Shown piece after piece: positions 1 through 11,454 of a stretch of DNA of 64,000 nt (within the stretch, counting starts at the first letter, position 1; each line of letters starts with the position of its first letter). Position numbers and translations under genes: made by a program. This DNA comes from Phoronis australis (taxonomy: Eukaryota > Phoronida > Phoronidae). A model generated the notes under the pieces. That model saw only the letters and a program-made list of their open reading frames with translations, had not been told where the DNA came from and did no database searches. The stretch is from the NCBI GenBank assembly GCA_002633005.1, contig NMRA01001012.1, forward strand, positions 1 to 64,000. Direction: 5' to 3'.

Positions 1-44
1 TCACCGACACTTATCATCATAGGGGTGACTGTATTACCTGTACG

Positions 45-170
45 GCACCTGTATTGCCAGTGTCCAGTGTCACTCACCAACATATTCCACTCTAGGGCAA
101 ATGTATTGCCAGTGTCCCGATTCACTCATCCCGATTTTAGTCATAGCGTATTGCTAGTGCCCAGCCCACT
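45..170. repeat. Degenerate short tandem repeat
   Basis: A phrase close to GTATTGCCAGTGTCC occurs at about 51, 107 and 148, the last copy changed to GTATTGCTAGTGCCC. Spacing is irregular (about 57 and 41 bases), so this is a diverged tandem repeat rather than a clean minisatellite. Confidence 0.5.
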
Positions 171-1360
171 TTTCATCACTACTCTACCTCTAAACTTTTC
201 ACTACCGACCAATTATTCTCATTCCTTAAAATACTTGTTGTTGGTTAACTTCCTAGTCTATCTGTTGTTATTCTCTCCATGTTAGCTTTTTTAACAAGGA
301 CTCTAGATGTTTCCGTTGCCGCAGTTCTATGTTCCCTTGTATGTATGTATTTAGGAATATACCCATATGTATTTCTGTACGTATTGCATACATATAGGTT
401 ATACAACGTACGAAGCCCGAGTTCAAATACTTATGCATATCACGAATCGAGATATGATAACACACTGGTACAAACACGTACTTTGTATAACCTATTTATC
501 CTATGCGCCACACTGAGGATTCTTTAAAGAAGCGGGTTTACACAGATTGCTCCGCTTGTTTTGTTGTGGTTTATCATCTTTTTTCAATGATCATCGCAGA
601 TTGCGTGTCACATATACGTGCACGCAATATTTTTATGAATGAATTTTTGACACGGCAGTTCAAGTGGTATTTTACAACAGCTACAGGCTTGGTGTGCATA
701 TCTGCTATTTTCAGTATTATCGTCAGAGTTTGAGCTAAATCTATTTCTAAGTTAAAGTCTGCTTACATTTCTGACGATTTTTCTTAACTTTGCTGAGTAA
801 TATCTGTGCAGGACACCCAGACGTTGTGGCTGATGCACGTTCAGACACTTCTTAAAAATGCTCCTTACACGCGGTTCTTATCATTTTTAGATAGAAAGTA
901 TTCCGAAAATTATCATAAAATTGACAAAAATACAATGTTTACAGCAGTTGCACTTTTTTCGGCTCGACGTATTTTGATTGTTTTGAGAACGAATTTTAAA
1001 ATTGACTCCTATTTGACCGTAAAGAACCTTAACTGGTGTAGTGCGATAGGTGACCAAAAGGAGGCATGCATTGGTAATGTATATTGCTTTCTTAATCCCA
1101 AATATATTGTGGCAAGTTCGAGACTTTTTGTAATTTAAGTGTTCTGCTTAGGTGCAAAATTTCATTGTATATTTAGAAAAATTGTCAATAATATTTTTAT
1201 TTCGCTTTTTGTTTAGTTTTGAGAACGCATATCTTAGTATCGGAATTTGAAAATATTGCGCACGGAGCTGAACCCTAATTGATGCTATATATACAGTTAT
1301 GTTTGTACTAATTGTAGTGTATTGTGTGCTCAGCAGGGAATTTTGGCGAGAAAGCAGGCA
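171..1360. other. No recognisable gene
   Basis: AT-rich sequence with short open frames on both strands. The longest, a plus-strand frame at 806-1138 (110 residues), has no motif I recognise and no convincing splice or codon context. I see nothing here that can be annotated as a gene. Confidence 0.5.
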
Positions 1361-1419
1361 TCCGTATTCAACACACGTTGAATACGGAAAATCCATAGTT
1401 AACGCGCGTTGAATACGGA
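1361..1419. repeat. Short palindrome plus half copy
   Basis: Positions 1361-1388 form an inverted repeat with 12-base arms (TCCGTATTCAAC and its complement) around a four-base loop. A third copy of the right arm, GTTGAATACGG, follows at about 1407-1418. It may be a remnant of a palindromic element, and it lies next to the larger foldback repeat at 1491. Confidence 0.6.
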
Positions 1420-1490
1420 AAAGTAGTTCTTCCATATCAAATCTCACAATACGACCCGTATTTCAAGGACATACTATCACACGTATAGGA

Positions 1491-1664
1491 TAAATATAGA
1501 TTATTACATGGCGAAGTCGTTATCCCCCGTTATCTAGAGCCCGAGTGGATTTTGGAGAATTATCGCCCGAGGGGCGTTAGCCCGAGGATGATAATGCTCC
1601 AAAATCCAGGAGGGCTCTAGATAAGGGGGATAACGGCTGAGAACATGTAATAATCTATTTATAC
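1491..1664. mobile_element. Foldback MITE
   Basis: Two roughly 80-base arms (about 1491-1574 and 1581-1664) are nearly exact reverse complements: both read ATTATTACATG, then CGTTATCCCCC, TATCTAGAGCCC and GGATTTTGGAG from the outside in. The centre is the GC-rich CGAGGGGCGTTAGCCCGAGG. No coding capacity fits, so this is a non-autonomous foldback element. I could not define a target-site duplication or superfamily. Confidence 0.8.
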
Positions 1665-2526
1665 CACATACTAAACGAGAAACATTGCAATGAATCGATT
1701 TACCTTTTCTGACTCTCCACGGCTTTGTAACTACTTTCTATGTCAGAGGCTCGGGGTCGGAGGTCGTGACCTTTTAAGAAAAGACGGGCTATTTTTGTCA
1801 AATAATGCTTTTACTCAAAACCAATTGAAAAATTAAATATAATAGAAATCAATTGAATTTATAAATTAAGGTTTACCAACTGTTATAGCTTAAAACACGT
1901 TTTTTTCACGCTAAGCTTCGACCGGGAAATTATCGTCTGCTAAAGTAGGTTACCACTGATAAATGAATATAATTCTCAAGTCAAAGATCCTGACGACACG
2001 ATACCCGTATTCAAACTGGAGATCGGTGATTTACAAGTAAAAATTTCACTGAATTAATATATCATTTTTATGGAAATTATGTGTCTTATTTTTCGTAGCG
2101 TATAAGTACAGTATAATGCGGTTTGTTGAAAATGGGATTATTGCCCGTGCTCATTTAAGTATTCTAGTTTCACTCTTGATGACGTCAGTCGCTGCATGGT
2201 GTAGTGGTAAAGTCGGCGACCAGCAGTTCCACGGTTGTATCTGCCATTTGACGCTAAAATTGTGGTATAAAGTGCACATATTCTGTACGTCACCTTATGT
2301 ATATTCTTTGGTTATCACCACTCCGTGTTAGCTGTGTACTCTCACATCGATTCCCTGTTGTGTGTTGTATATATTTTTAGATTACCATGTTATCCAGCTT
2401 TCCAATTCCATGATAGCCTCTTTCTTATATTCGTAGTTGCTTTTACTCCATTTTACCCAAAACAATATACTTTACTCTCTGTTTAGCTCGCTCTTCAATG
2501 AGTGGCCGGATGCATCCTTCTGTTGC
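1665..2526. other. No recognisable gene; possible tRNA-derived SINE boxes
   Basis: No gene is recognised. At about 2193-2245 the string TGGTGTAGTGGTAAAG resembles a polymerase III A box and is followed some 20 bases later by CAGTTCCACGGTTG, which only loosely resembles a B box. A tRNA-derived SINE remnant is possible but weakly supported. Confidence 0.25.
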
Positions 2527-2700
2527 GTCTGTGGCACATTGCCACCCATATTTACAGCTCAACATATTACATAACTTTTGTATTTATCAATACCTGTAGT
2601 AGTTTATTTTGTCATAATATATGTGTCCTTTTATCTCATCCTCATGCATCGCTTCTTTGTATAGTAGCTTCGGCATCGCTTCGCAGTTAGCGCATGGAAA
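2527..2700 (+). repeat. Duplicated segment, empty-site copy
   Basis: The stretch with TTTACAGCTCAACATATTA, TATCAATACCTGTAGTAG, TTTGTCATAATAT and TTTTATCTCATCCTCATGC recurs in the same order in the two flanks of the Tc1 element (2977-3090 and 4746-4803). Here the copy runs straight through the point where the other copy holds the transposon. It therefore represents the unoccupied target after a local duplication. Confidence 0.75.
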
Positions 2701-2976
2701 TATGATTGTAAAGTATTCATTTTTTATATAAGCTATGCTGCTTCTTTCTCATTATCACGTTTTGATTCGCCGGCAGGTGGCCCTCTTTGGATTCCCCTAT
2801 TGCCTTACTGGTATCACGTGATTTTTTTGTATTGTTTCAACACTGTGCCATCGTATATATTTTGTGGTCAGCTCAGAAATTTTAATTCAATTTTTCTATA
2901 ACCCTCCCTCCCATCCCTTTTAAAGCTATTTATTTTGAATTTTCTCATGTCAATGTCTCAACATCTAAAACTTTTG

Positions 2977-3086
2977 AATTTATCAATACCTGTAGTAGTT
3001 TGGTGCAGATTGCCATCCACCTTTACAGCTCGACATATTATTAAATTTTGTATTAATTGATATCTGTATTATTTTAGTTTGTCATA
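2977..3086 (+). repeat. Left flank of the occupied duplicate
   Basis: This matches 2527-2612 (TTTACAGCTCGACATATTA, then TTTGTCATAATAT), preceded by a second partial copy of TTTATCAATACCTGTAGTAG. The match to the empty-site copy resumes after the transposon at about 4746 with CTTTTATCTCATCCTCATGC. Confidence 0.7.
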
Positions 3087-4745
3087 ATATAAACACCTCA
3101 GCAGAAGTTTGGAAATTTATGTTCACTCGTCCCTGTTTTCATTACTTTAGGTTTGTTTAAATTATGTGGCATACCAATGGAAAGATTACCAACAATACCA
3201 CATTATGACAATGATTTTTTACATGCTGCCAAAGAGGGCTTGGTCTCAAAGTGAATGTCGCAACTTTCCCTGTTTTTGCCAAGCTGTGTCACCACCTGCG
3301 ATGTGCTGGTGATTAACTCGGGGGAGGGGGATGGTCCGTGTGCTGGTTTCTAGTTCAATTTTCAATTTGAAATTGAAAAATGAAATCTGAAATAATAGTC
3401 AATATTTCATGATTCATATTTCCATTCTCAAATAAACCACGAAATAATGGTCAATATTTGACGTTTCAAATTTCCATTCTTAATTGAATCATGAAATTGG
3501 GAATCGGCGTTCAATATTCTACGACGCGTTTTTCCAATTCCAAAACCGCTGCAATTAGTTGACAGGCAGCTAATCAAAATGCGTATAACATAATTTAAGA
3601 TCCGCCCACGCGTCAATCAATTACGTAACCAGTAAACCAAACCTTGATGTTTCGTGAAAACAACACTCTGAATTTGACACTGTCTACGCTTGACGATTGT
3701 TTATCATTTATCCAGAAGATGATACAAGAAAATAAAACATTTCAACCAATCAGGATAGTGTTCAGTAAAGCAACGCTGTGATTGGTTGTAAAGCGTCGGC
3801 GGTAAGATGACTCATATTGAAACATGGAATATTGACAGGTCAATGTTTCATTTTTCAATTTCAAATTGAAAAATAAAAATACGAAATACGGAATCAAAAT
3901 TTCATTTTTGCAATTTCAGACTGAAAATAGGACATTGAATTTTGAGTCAATATTCCATGTTTCATTTTTCAATTTCAAAATGGAAAATTGAACTGGAAAC
4001 CAGCACACCGATTGGGGATAAAGACCAAGTTTATGAGACTCTTAGTGATAGCATGGACCTCCAGCTGCTAGCAGGCTCGGTATGAATCACAATTGTGCAA
4101 ATTGTGTTTAGAGTGTCCAGTTTGCAGCTTTCTTCAAATGGAATGACCCGCATCCAGCCCAGACTTGAACCCTATCGAACACCTGTGGGGCCAAATTTTT
4201 TCGAATGTTTATTATGAAAAATGTTTACCAAATCGGACGCGCGAGTAACCAACACAACCATTGGGGCTGATTACTGACGCAAGAGTGGAACCCCATCAAA
4301 CAGCAACGCGTCGCCAGTCTAGTAAACAGCATGTGAAGGTATGTCGCTGTAGTGACTGCGAATGGTTCTTCAACCTGATAATATCAGTTTTGTCTATCAG
4401 TCAAGTCTATCACTACTGTCTATAACTCAGTTGCTCAATAAATAAAGTGTTTTTAGATGTTGCCAAATTGTCATAAGTTTTTGTTATCATGGAAACAGCC
4501 CTGTAATTGCTATTGAAGAAGCTGAATGTTCAAACTTGAATTTGCAACATTCACTTAGCTACCAAGGTCTTTTTGGCAGCAAAGTTACTAAACACAATGA
4601 ACATTTTTTGACAGAATGTGGTATCGTTGAAAAGGAGTATGACTAGGCTTTTCATTAGTATGCAATATGATTTAGTTAAACTAACAACAATGAAAACACG
4701 GACGAGTGAATAAAAATTTTAAAAAATATGTTGGGGTGTTTATAT
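3087..4745 (+). mobile_element. Degraded Tc1/mariner transposon, long TIRs
   Basis: Inverted repeats of about 200 bases bound the element. Both ends read ATATAAACACC inward, followed by conserved blocks such as TTCACTCGTCC and GTGTTTTCATT or close variants, then TGCTGCCAAA and AAGTGAATG. TA duplications at the ends fit the family. About 4147-4190 still encodes the Tc1 DDE-domain signature SSPDLNPIEHLWG. About 4260-4370 encodes, in shifted frames, the C-terminal pattern with LTQEWN, QQRVASLVNSM and AVVTANG. The rest of the transposase is missing or replaced by a nested element at 3339-4008, and frameshifts and stops break what remains. The copy is dead. Confidence 0.85.
3339..4008. mobile_element. 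TIR element nested in the Tc1 copy
   Basis: Ends are inverted repeats: GTGTGCTGGTTTCTAGTTCA at the left and TGAACTGGAAACCAGCACAC at the right, extending inward for about 45 bases. The interior repeats variants of TTCATTTTTCAATTTCAAA and TCAATATTTCATG. No protein is evident, so it is non-autonomous. It lies inside the Tc1 transposase region and is therefore younger. No clear target duplication was found. Confidence 0.75.
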
Positions 4746-4803
4746 GAACTTTTATCTCATCCTCATGCGTTGTAAACTATCTCTTCGCAGTTAGCGCATA
4801 ACG

Positions 4804-4928
4804 TTAACCAACTGGTGAGCCGCCATTTGATAGACTGCAACAATTGAATGTAACATCGTTAAGACCCGTATCGTCTCCGTCTCCTTGGTGTTCCTCAATG
4901 CGCGTTTGGATACTGCATATGGCCGCAT
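4804..4928 (-). CDS. VMO1-like protein, last exon
   Basis: Terminal exon of a secreted protein related to vitelline membrane outer layer protein 1, a beta-prism protein with three similar repeats. The minus strand has acceptor TGTGTTTTAG before 4928, then residues [20 protein letters not shown] and LNDVTFNCC, the characteristic VMO repeat pattern (G-D-D-T-x-L-N followed by a hydrophobic strand and Cys). The frame ends with TAA at 4804 after a short Ser/Gly tail. The exon starts in phase 1, matching the end I chose for the preceding exon at 5973. Identification rests on the repeat motif; no function beyond an extracellular role can be read here. Confidence 0.75.
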
Positions 4929-5972
4929 CTAAAACACATATTAACAGAATTAATTATTTGTGAATAAGATTTTCTTTTGTCCGTGGAGATTGGTTGGACA
5001 GAAACTCGTTTCAAAGTAGTCGCGAACTGATTTTTGAAGTGACATTTAAATCCGTAATTTCAAAAAAACACAAGTTTTGATTTAGGTCGCTTATCGCTGT
5101 AAAATGGGCCTTACTCTGTTTAGAAGTCATCACTGGGCTTGGAAGAACTGAAGAATCGTTATTTTAGACCAAATTAAGCTCATAAAATCTCAAGGCACAC
5201 CGCCGTCTTATTTTTTTAGACTGCCTGTTCTCCCGACCATCGCCTATATCGATCGCCACGGTTTCATCCTGGCGCTTGCAAATTATTGAGGGAACACGTG
5301 CCTAACCTTTAAGGGATGACCTTAAGCTTTTATAATTGCTCAAAAACATGAGAAAGGCAATTGATTCTATCTTTGGTTCGGACTCAGCCCTCCGTGAGCG
5401 GCCCTAATGAAAGAAGAAGGTATGTAAAAAAGAGAGAGGGGAAACGTGTGACCATTCATCCCATCACTTCCAAGATTGGGGACCTAAATTATGGAAGAAA
5501 ATTTAATTTCAGAAACAGGAAATGAGCAGCAATTAATGTTATCATAAGAGCCTCTCTCCGCAGAGTTCCCAGTTTACGACACGTGATCCGCGCTTTCAAA
5601 AAGGAAGCAAGAGCACGACAGCTGGTTCCATTTTTCCAGAGAGTAGTCCCTGGAGAAATGCGGTTTTGCATTTCCTAAAAATTGTCTTCAGGAATTTTAA
5701 AATCTGTACCATCTATATAATACGTGAAAAAAACGTCCTGGCGAGGGGTCTTACAGTGACAATCCAGGATTGGTCGATAACAAAAATTTAATTTTCTCTC
5801 TCATATTTCGCCGTAGCTTTCTTTTCTCGACTGCAGAATCTTTGACTGCAGTTCAATCATTTCCCGCCATCTGTAAATTTCAACTGGATAGAGCAAAGAA
5901 GGGGGAGGATCTGAACACCATATAGAAAATATGCATTCAGTGAAACTCGCATACACTGCGTAGCACACGTGC
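4929..5972. other. Intron of the VMO1-like gene
   Basis: No additional feature is recognised between the last two VMO1-like exons. Short open frames at 5489-5671 and 5801-5983 (minus) are not supported by motif or splice logic. Confidence 0.5.
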
Positions 5973-6117
5973 CTTTGAAACAATGTGAAGGTTGTCCAGT
6001 GAAATGTCCTTCGACGCTACCATTCTCAGTATTTTTATAGTAACCGTCGTCGTTCGAATCCATTTTTCTGCACCAAAACTTAATGTCAGTTGCTGCCGCA
6101 TCATCCCATTTACGTCC
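5973..6117 (-). CDS. VMO1-like protein, penultimate recognised exon
   Basis: After acceptor TTTTCTTCAAG the exon opens in phase 0 with GRKWDDAAATDIKFWC, which completes the repeat motif begun at the end of the upstream exon (LRVELFQ). It continues with an acidic stretch, YYKNTENGSVEGHF and SHCFK. The 3' boundary is uncertain. Ending at 5973 with a GC donor (AAAG|GCACGT) gives phase 1 and a junction that fits the family. A weak GT donor a few bases further would also keep phase. Reading on past the donor gives non-family sequence and a stop. Confidence 0.65.
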
Positions 6118-8729
6118 CTTGAAGAAAACAAACAGTCGTTAAACTTTAGTGAGCTAAAGCATCACAATGAGTTGAAATGCTCCCACGACTGCACTGCACA
6201 TAGTATGCTTTTGGAAGCGTTAATAAATTTCATAAAAATGACAATTAGGAGTCGCAAAATATCCGAAGTAAATTTTTCATCTGTTGTAACAATCACTTAG
6301 GAATGCACTTGCCACATTTCACAAATATCTTGCAAAGGTTCGAGAGATACGACTGAAGATCCAAAAAAGCAAGGAATGCACACAATAGTCCAACTGGTCA
6401 ATAGTTAAACGTCAACAATTTTCTTATAGATGTTTTCATGTACGTTAGGCAGACAGAGAAAAAGATTTTAAAATGACCAAAACGACTGATAGATGGCGTA
6501 TATTTGTATGATTCATCCGAAAATAGATGCGTGTTCTGTACTCAATAGAGAACTAAATGCCAAACTTCATAAAATTGTCTCAAGGAATTTGGAAGATACA
6601 GATGCAAAAAATGCCACAAGAGGGCGCAGCGGCGGTCAGATCCTCTAGGAAGTCATCATCACTCGTTGTTTCATTCATAACAAAACACTTACATGTGAAG
6701 AAGGAGATTCAGCTGCCGACGCACAGAAAATGCCGCAGTAGTCAGACAAGTCCGAAAATGTGCCTCAGTCGTATTGTTCTCATAAGGGACACGTTTGCCA
6801 ATATGCATAATTATGATCCTTGCGTCAGTTTGGCAGGTAGAAAGGCAGAACCATCAAATAATATTGAAAATGGTCACTTGGTGGTGAAGAATACGACTAC
6901 ACTGTGAGTGTATTTTCATCTATTTAGCAGAAACCCATTTGTAAAAGGGAGTATATTATGCACTCAACTATGAAAACGCAGTTGTTGTATTGCTCAGTGG
7001 GAGTCTTTCCATGCGTTCATGAGTAGATCGCATTTACTAGTTGCAGAAACAGCCATTCATACACTTATTACTGATTAAACTTGAAGTTCCGAAGGCTTGC
7101 TCTGATGACTTAGAGCTGCATTTCGCCATCTTTAGTTGGCTATAAACGATCACTGAGTTAGCCCTATTTCTCTCTTGAAATCGATCTCGAACCGCACAAT
7201 GATGGCATTCTGTTTCCTTTACCAACAAGAACATCAGCAACTCAAGAAAACGCTTCAGAGTTTATTGGGATTGGCCAACAATAAAATTTGAAAATGGCGC
7301 ATCGACGCGTTGTCTGTGACTGAATTTGGTAATGGAAATGGAATGTTATAATGGTAAAGATTATTATGAGACCGAATCAATGAGAGTGTCGCCTAACTTG
7401 ATTTTCTTTCTTCTCCGAAATGTAGCTTTAGCAATAAATGCACTAAAATTGTGTACTTTGTCAAGAGTGGAATGTGATCTGCTGCTAGTGATGGTATCGT
7501 ATGGTGTTCGATTTTCACACCAAAATCTAACCGTAGATTTAAAAGGATACCAATCCCGGTTTTGGCCTAATAACAGATGCTAAATACATCTTTCCCATTC
7601 AGTTCTCTAAAACAAAATAATACTCTGTAACTTTCGACAACCCTCAAAAGTTTGGAGGAAAATTTGATAACTCCTTTCAAAATCTGGTAAAGGGGCAAGC
7701 GTGACCTACATTTTTGCGAATTACTCGGCAGCTGTGGGAAAGACCACCCACCAAGGACCATAATGTCCGTGAGATAGGAAGTGTGAGCGTTTAGTGGATT
7801 CCTTCCTTGAACTTGAAAGATTGACGCCAGTTATGCATTAGAAGGTGACAGGACGAGTACTGGTGGAAATCATTAAAAGAGGAATTAGTACCCTTTTACG
7901 ATTTGAAGACCCTTATCAAAGCTTTTTGAGTGATCCATAAAAATACTTGAACCAAATTTCTTTCAAGTCCCGGGTGAAATTATCCTTCAATATTACTTCA
8001 CATTTTTTCAAATTAAATTGATTTTCTTTTGTGCACATTTCTTTTCTGCATACGTGTCATTGTACTTTGAACATGCTTGCAAAAACAATTTCAGTAACGT
8101 CCCATAAAAATCTGTTTCTGATGTTGTAACCTTTTCTAAATCACCTACGTTTCACTGCCTTATGTACCATGGCAATTACCTTACCGAGGTCTTTCAAATA
8201 GTTACCTAACCATGACTGCGTCCCATACACCCAAAACGATAGCGAAGCACCGGATGCGAGAAGTCTCCCGTTATAGAACAGAAAAGTGAATTTTATCCCA
8301 CAACACTTAACCTCACCGACCAATCATCTCAATGGCCACGCATTTCCCCGGGATATGCTATAGTATTGTCTCGAGCAAACATATTGACGCGAGCTGTCAG
8401 CTCTGCGATCGTTCACTCGAGACAGACACATGAGGCTCTTAACCATGTCGATCATTTCCGTGTTCTTCATCTTCTGGTCGGAATCAACTCTCATAACGGA
8501 ATGTTTCACACAGGTAGAGCGCACACTCATCCGAAGTTTTCTTACTCATATTGCTCGGTTCAGTTTTGTGTCTGCCAGTAACGCATAATTACATTTGGTC
8601 CAATTTCAGCTAGTCAGTGGGGGTTATAACCCTTTAAAATTTATCGAGATTGTTACATTTGTTATGTACTATTGTTAGATTGTAACCAACATACCTACCA
8701 TTCAGTATAGAATACATTACATTACATAC
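6118..8729. other. Large intron of the VMO1-like gene
   Basis: Noncoding as far as I can see, apart from the dispersed repeat copy at about 8285-8530. Open frames such as 6557-6907 (plus, Lys/Ser-rich, 116 residues), 7037-7240 and 7567-7761 (minus) show no recognisable domain. Confidence 0.5.
8285..8530 (+). repeat. Dispersed repeat family, copy 1
   Basis: The core reads ACTTAACCTCACCGACCAAT, then CATCTCAATGGCCACGCATT. Related copies lie at 10130-10310, 36662-36850 and, inverted, 61925-62110. The family core is approximately CTCACTGACCAATCACTTCA followed by ATGGCCGCCATTTT, with a distal TTTACGGAACGC-like end. The 3' part of this copy is the least well conserved. Confidence 0.55.
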
Positions 8730-8944
8730 CTGGAATAATTCAACTCGTAAGTCGAAACCAGTCAAAAATTCATTCTTTTCGCAAAATTGCCACATAGACC
8801 AAGACCCAAGATGGCCCACCGAAGATAATACTCTGTAGTCATAATCAGTCCTCTCACTATCAGGGCTTGCACACATTTGTTGGATGCCATTTAATCCCGT
8901 GTCGTCTCCACTACCTTGGTCAGGCTCTACCTCCGTACGAAAAC
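8730..8944 (-). CDS. VMO1-like protein, upstream recognised exon
   Basis: The exon lies between acceptor ATTTCGTAG and donor CAG|GTATGT. It encodes FRTEVEPDQGSGDDTGLNGI, then QQMC, a variable acidic segment, and VGHLGSWSMWQFCEKNEF followed by LTGFDLRVELFQ. This is the classic VMO pattern: end of one repeat (EPxQGxGDDTxLN), Cys, variable loop, G-x-W-x-x-W-x-x-C, then the next RVE strand. It is 215 bases long, starts in phase 1 and ends in phase 0, which joins the 6117 exon in frame. The first exon(s), which should carry the signal peptide and first Trp-rich strand, were not found upstream as far as 10.8 kb. Confidence 0.8.
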
Positions 8945-10129
8945 CTACGAAATATTCATATGCAAATTATTTTTATGTACTCAATAGGTGGAATTGATCT
9001 TGAAAGTCGACATGTTGAATCAATAGTGAACAAAAATGAATAGACTCGTAAGGATTACGTCTGCTTGATTAACACGCATTCTAGTGGATGGGTAACCCCT
9101 TATCATTGCAGCAATGTAAAACAAAGGAGACAGTATTCCCATAAAAGATTTTAGTGTGCTCTGATCTTAGAAGGAAATCATATGAAGTAAATATTTGGAA
9201 GAAAATCTGATAAAATACAGTTTATAAATTATATTTCATTTTCCTCCTATTGCTCGTATGTATACGACATTGTTTGTTACGCTACACCGGAAAAGTAATA
9301 TTCGTACCCATCATCTGCATCAAGTGGTCACTTTTGTTGGAATAATGAGATACATAATTCGATGGTATAAAGACTTATTATGTTAAAGATGCATAGTCTC
9401 ATTATATTGTGAATATGCAAATTTACCACTAATATAAAAACAACCCATGGTCCTCTAGTTTGCCGGAAACCATCCGAGAACTAGTTACTATTATAATATT
9501 GCAAAAGACGTAGCACGTTTAAAGCACCTCTGAAGAAAGGAATTCTACACTTTTATTTTTAATAAACTTTTCACACATGTTTGGAAATGTTAGTAATAGT
9601 AATGTAATAGTGCCTATCACTGGATGACCGAAAATACAAGTGAGATATAACCAAAAAAAGAATATCAAAACAAGAACGCAACCGATCACTTGGAAAATAC
9701 ACGAACAGCCCACACCGGTATGATTCTCCTAATGTATATGTATTCCCCAGTGAGTTAAGGACAATGGTTATCTGAAGGATAGTTGTAGGAAGCCATACAT
9801 TATGTCTTTCAACGTATTCTAATACAAGCTGTGGAAGTCAACATAGTTTTTTAAAAGTATGGTCCCAATTAGCTTAACACTGCCAAATTTCATGCGAAAG
9901 ACAAATTCTTGTAGATTAGGTGTGTTATGTCTCATCAGCCAACGCAAACCGTTGATGAGGTCTCGCTTCTTCATTGCTGCGATCTTGTGAGGTCTTGCAA
10001 TATGCTTGTTTTTCTGGCGAGGAATTAGGTCTATGGAAGGTTCTCCGGGTCTGGAATTCCTTAGATCTGAGGCAGTTGCAAACTACTTGCGGCGAAAAAC
10101 CTTCGCTTATGAACTAGAAACAATGAATT
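8945..10129. other. Upstream of the VMO1-like exons; no gene recognised
   Basis: The 5' exon of the VMO1-like gene should lie here or beyond, but I find no matching Trp/Cys motif. A hydrophobic minus-strand frame (9519-9713) has no further support. Confidence 0.4.
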
Positions 10130-10310
10130 CTATGCCGTAATTCCACGTCCTAACCTCACTGACCAGTCACTTCAGTGACCGCCATTTTCCTAACCTTCGC
10201 TAGCTAGTAAGGTCACAAGCGAACACTGGCATGATTTGCTTGGTCTTGCGTGATCGTACTCTTCTGTCAACCTTCTTGTGTTTACGGAACTCTCAACCCC
10301 GGATAAAAAC
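10130..10310 (+). repeat. Dispersed repeat family, copy 2
   Basis: This contains CCTAACCTCACTGACCAGTC, ACTTCAGTGACCGCCATTTT, CTTGCGTGATC and TTTACGGAAC in the same order as the copies at 36662 and 61925 (inverted). It is coding-free and looks like a SINE or MITE family. Confidence 0.65.
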
Positions 10311-10974
10311 AATTGGTTGTTCAGACGGAAGGTTTTAGTACAGGAGGAACAGCCGGCAGAAAAGACTTTTGTGAACGTTCACGATAGCACCGCTTTATGA
10401 ACGGCTTGTTTTAACATTTAAAAATGTTCCCGCTGGAATGCCTAACAATTTTAAAGCTTTCACTGAACCCCGTGCTTTCTGTAAAAAATAAAGTTTTGAA
10501 TTCGATCGCTTACCATTGTGAAACTGGTCTCTGCGGCTTGGAATTCAACGACTTTTATCTAAGGATACGTACTACCAGTTCTTCCTGAGAGTAGAGATCA
10601 CTTCTAAACTGAATAAAGAACAAGACAATAACTCGAATTTTGACAGAAGGCACGGGTTTGATACCGCTTTAAAAGTTACCCGCAGCTTGAAAGTGTGGCA
10701 TGGCTGTTAATATCTGCTTACGGCAAAGCCTATCTCTACCTTTTACCTGCTTGGAAATTGCTATGTGTCTCTATTAATTTTGGACCCGTACTGTAAGCGA
10801 ATTGACCATCTGGACAGTAATCAATGTGATCTCAATCACCAAAATATTTGCCTTGATTCGGTACCGAGAGAACGGAAGCGAATACCCTAGAAGTTACGAT
10901 CCCAATTACTCCATGCTTACTCTTACTGCGAAGCTCGAAAAATGGCGGCAGACTTTTAAATTTACTCCCATTCA

Positions 10975-11454
10975 ATGGATGATTCTGAGTGGCAAATTGT
11001 ACGTAAATGTAAACCAAGCAAGGACAGTAGCGAGTTAAGGACAACTATGAACCGTACAGGTGATATAGGTAGCAAAAAGTTTAATTCTCAACCTACAATT
11101 AGTGAAGCTATATCAAGCATGCCGACCTCTCCAGCTCCACGTGATCATCAAGGTGAGATATCGGAACTCATATTGAAAGAAATACGAGATCTAAAGTCGG
11201 CTCAAGATGGGCTTAGAAAAACGTTTGAATCCAAAATAGATAAAATACGCAATAACATTACAAATTCTATTGATATCAATCTAAAGTCCTTCAAGGCGGA
11301 TATTGTTATGGATTTTGCACACCTCGACAACCGTGTCAACGCGTTGGAGAAGCATTACACGCATGGTTCAAGTTTAGTCATTCAGAACGACCCTTTGAAA
11401 AACAATGACTTGTGTATTATCGCATCAGGCATAGTCGACCTTTATGTGAAGTGA
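10975..11454 (+). CDS. LINE A ORF1-like protein
   Basis: 159 codons, starting MDDSEWQIV at 10975. The N-terminal third is polar and Ser/Thr-rich. The middle (about residues 58-127) has heptad-like hydrophobic spacing and charged residues (ISELILKEIRDLK, IDKIRNNI, LDNRVNALEKH), consistent with a coiled coil as in many LINE ORF1 proteins, which bind the element RNA and trimerise. No zinc knuckle or RRM is visible. The frame stops shortly before degraded sequence leading to the endonuclease. It could equally be the N-terminal part of a longer ORF1 cut by a stop. Confidence 0.5.
   Translation: MDDSEWQIVRKCKPSKDSSELRTTMNRTGDIGSKKFNSQPTISEAISSMPTSPAPRDHQGEISELILKEIRDLKSAQDGLRKTFESKIDKIRNNITNSIDINLKSFKADIVMDFAHLDNRVNALEKHYTHGSSLVIQNDPLKNNDLCIIASGIVDLYVK

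Noticed and set aside
5857-6131. Separate short genes in the 5.8-6.1 kb minus strand
   Set aside because: They are shadow frames and read-through of the VMO1-like exon at 5973-6117.
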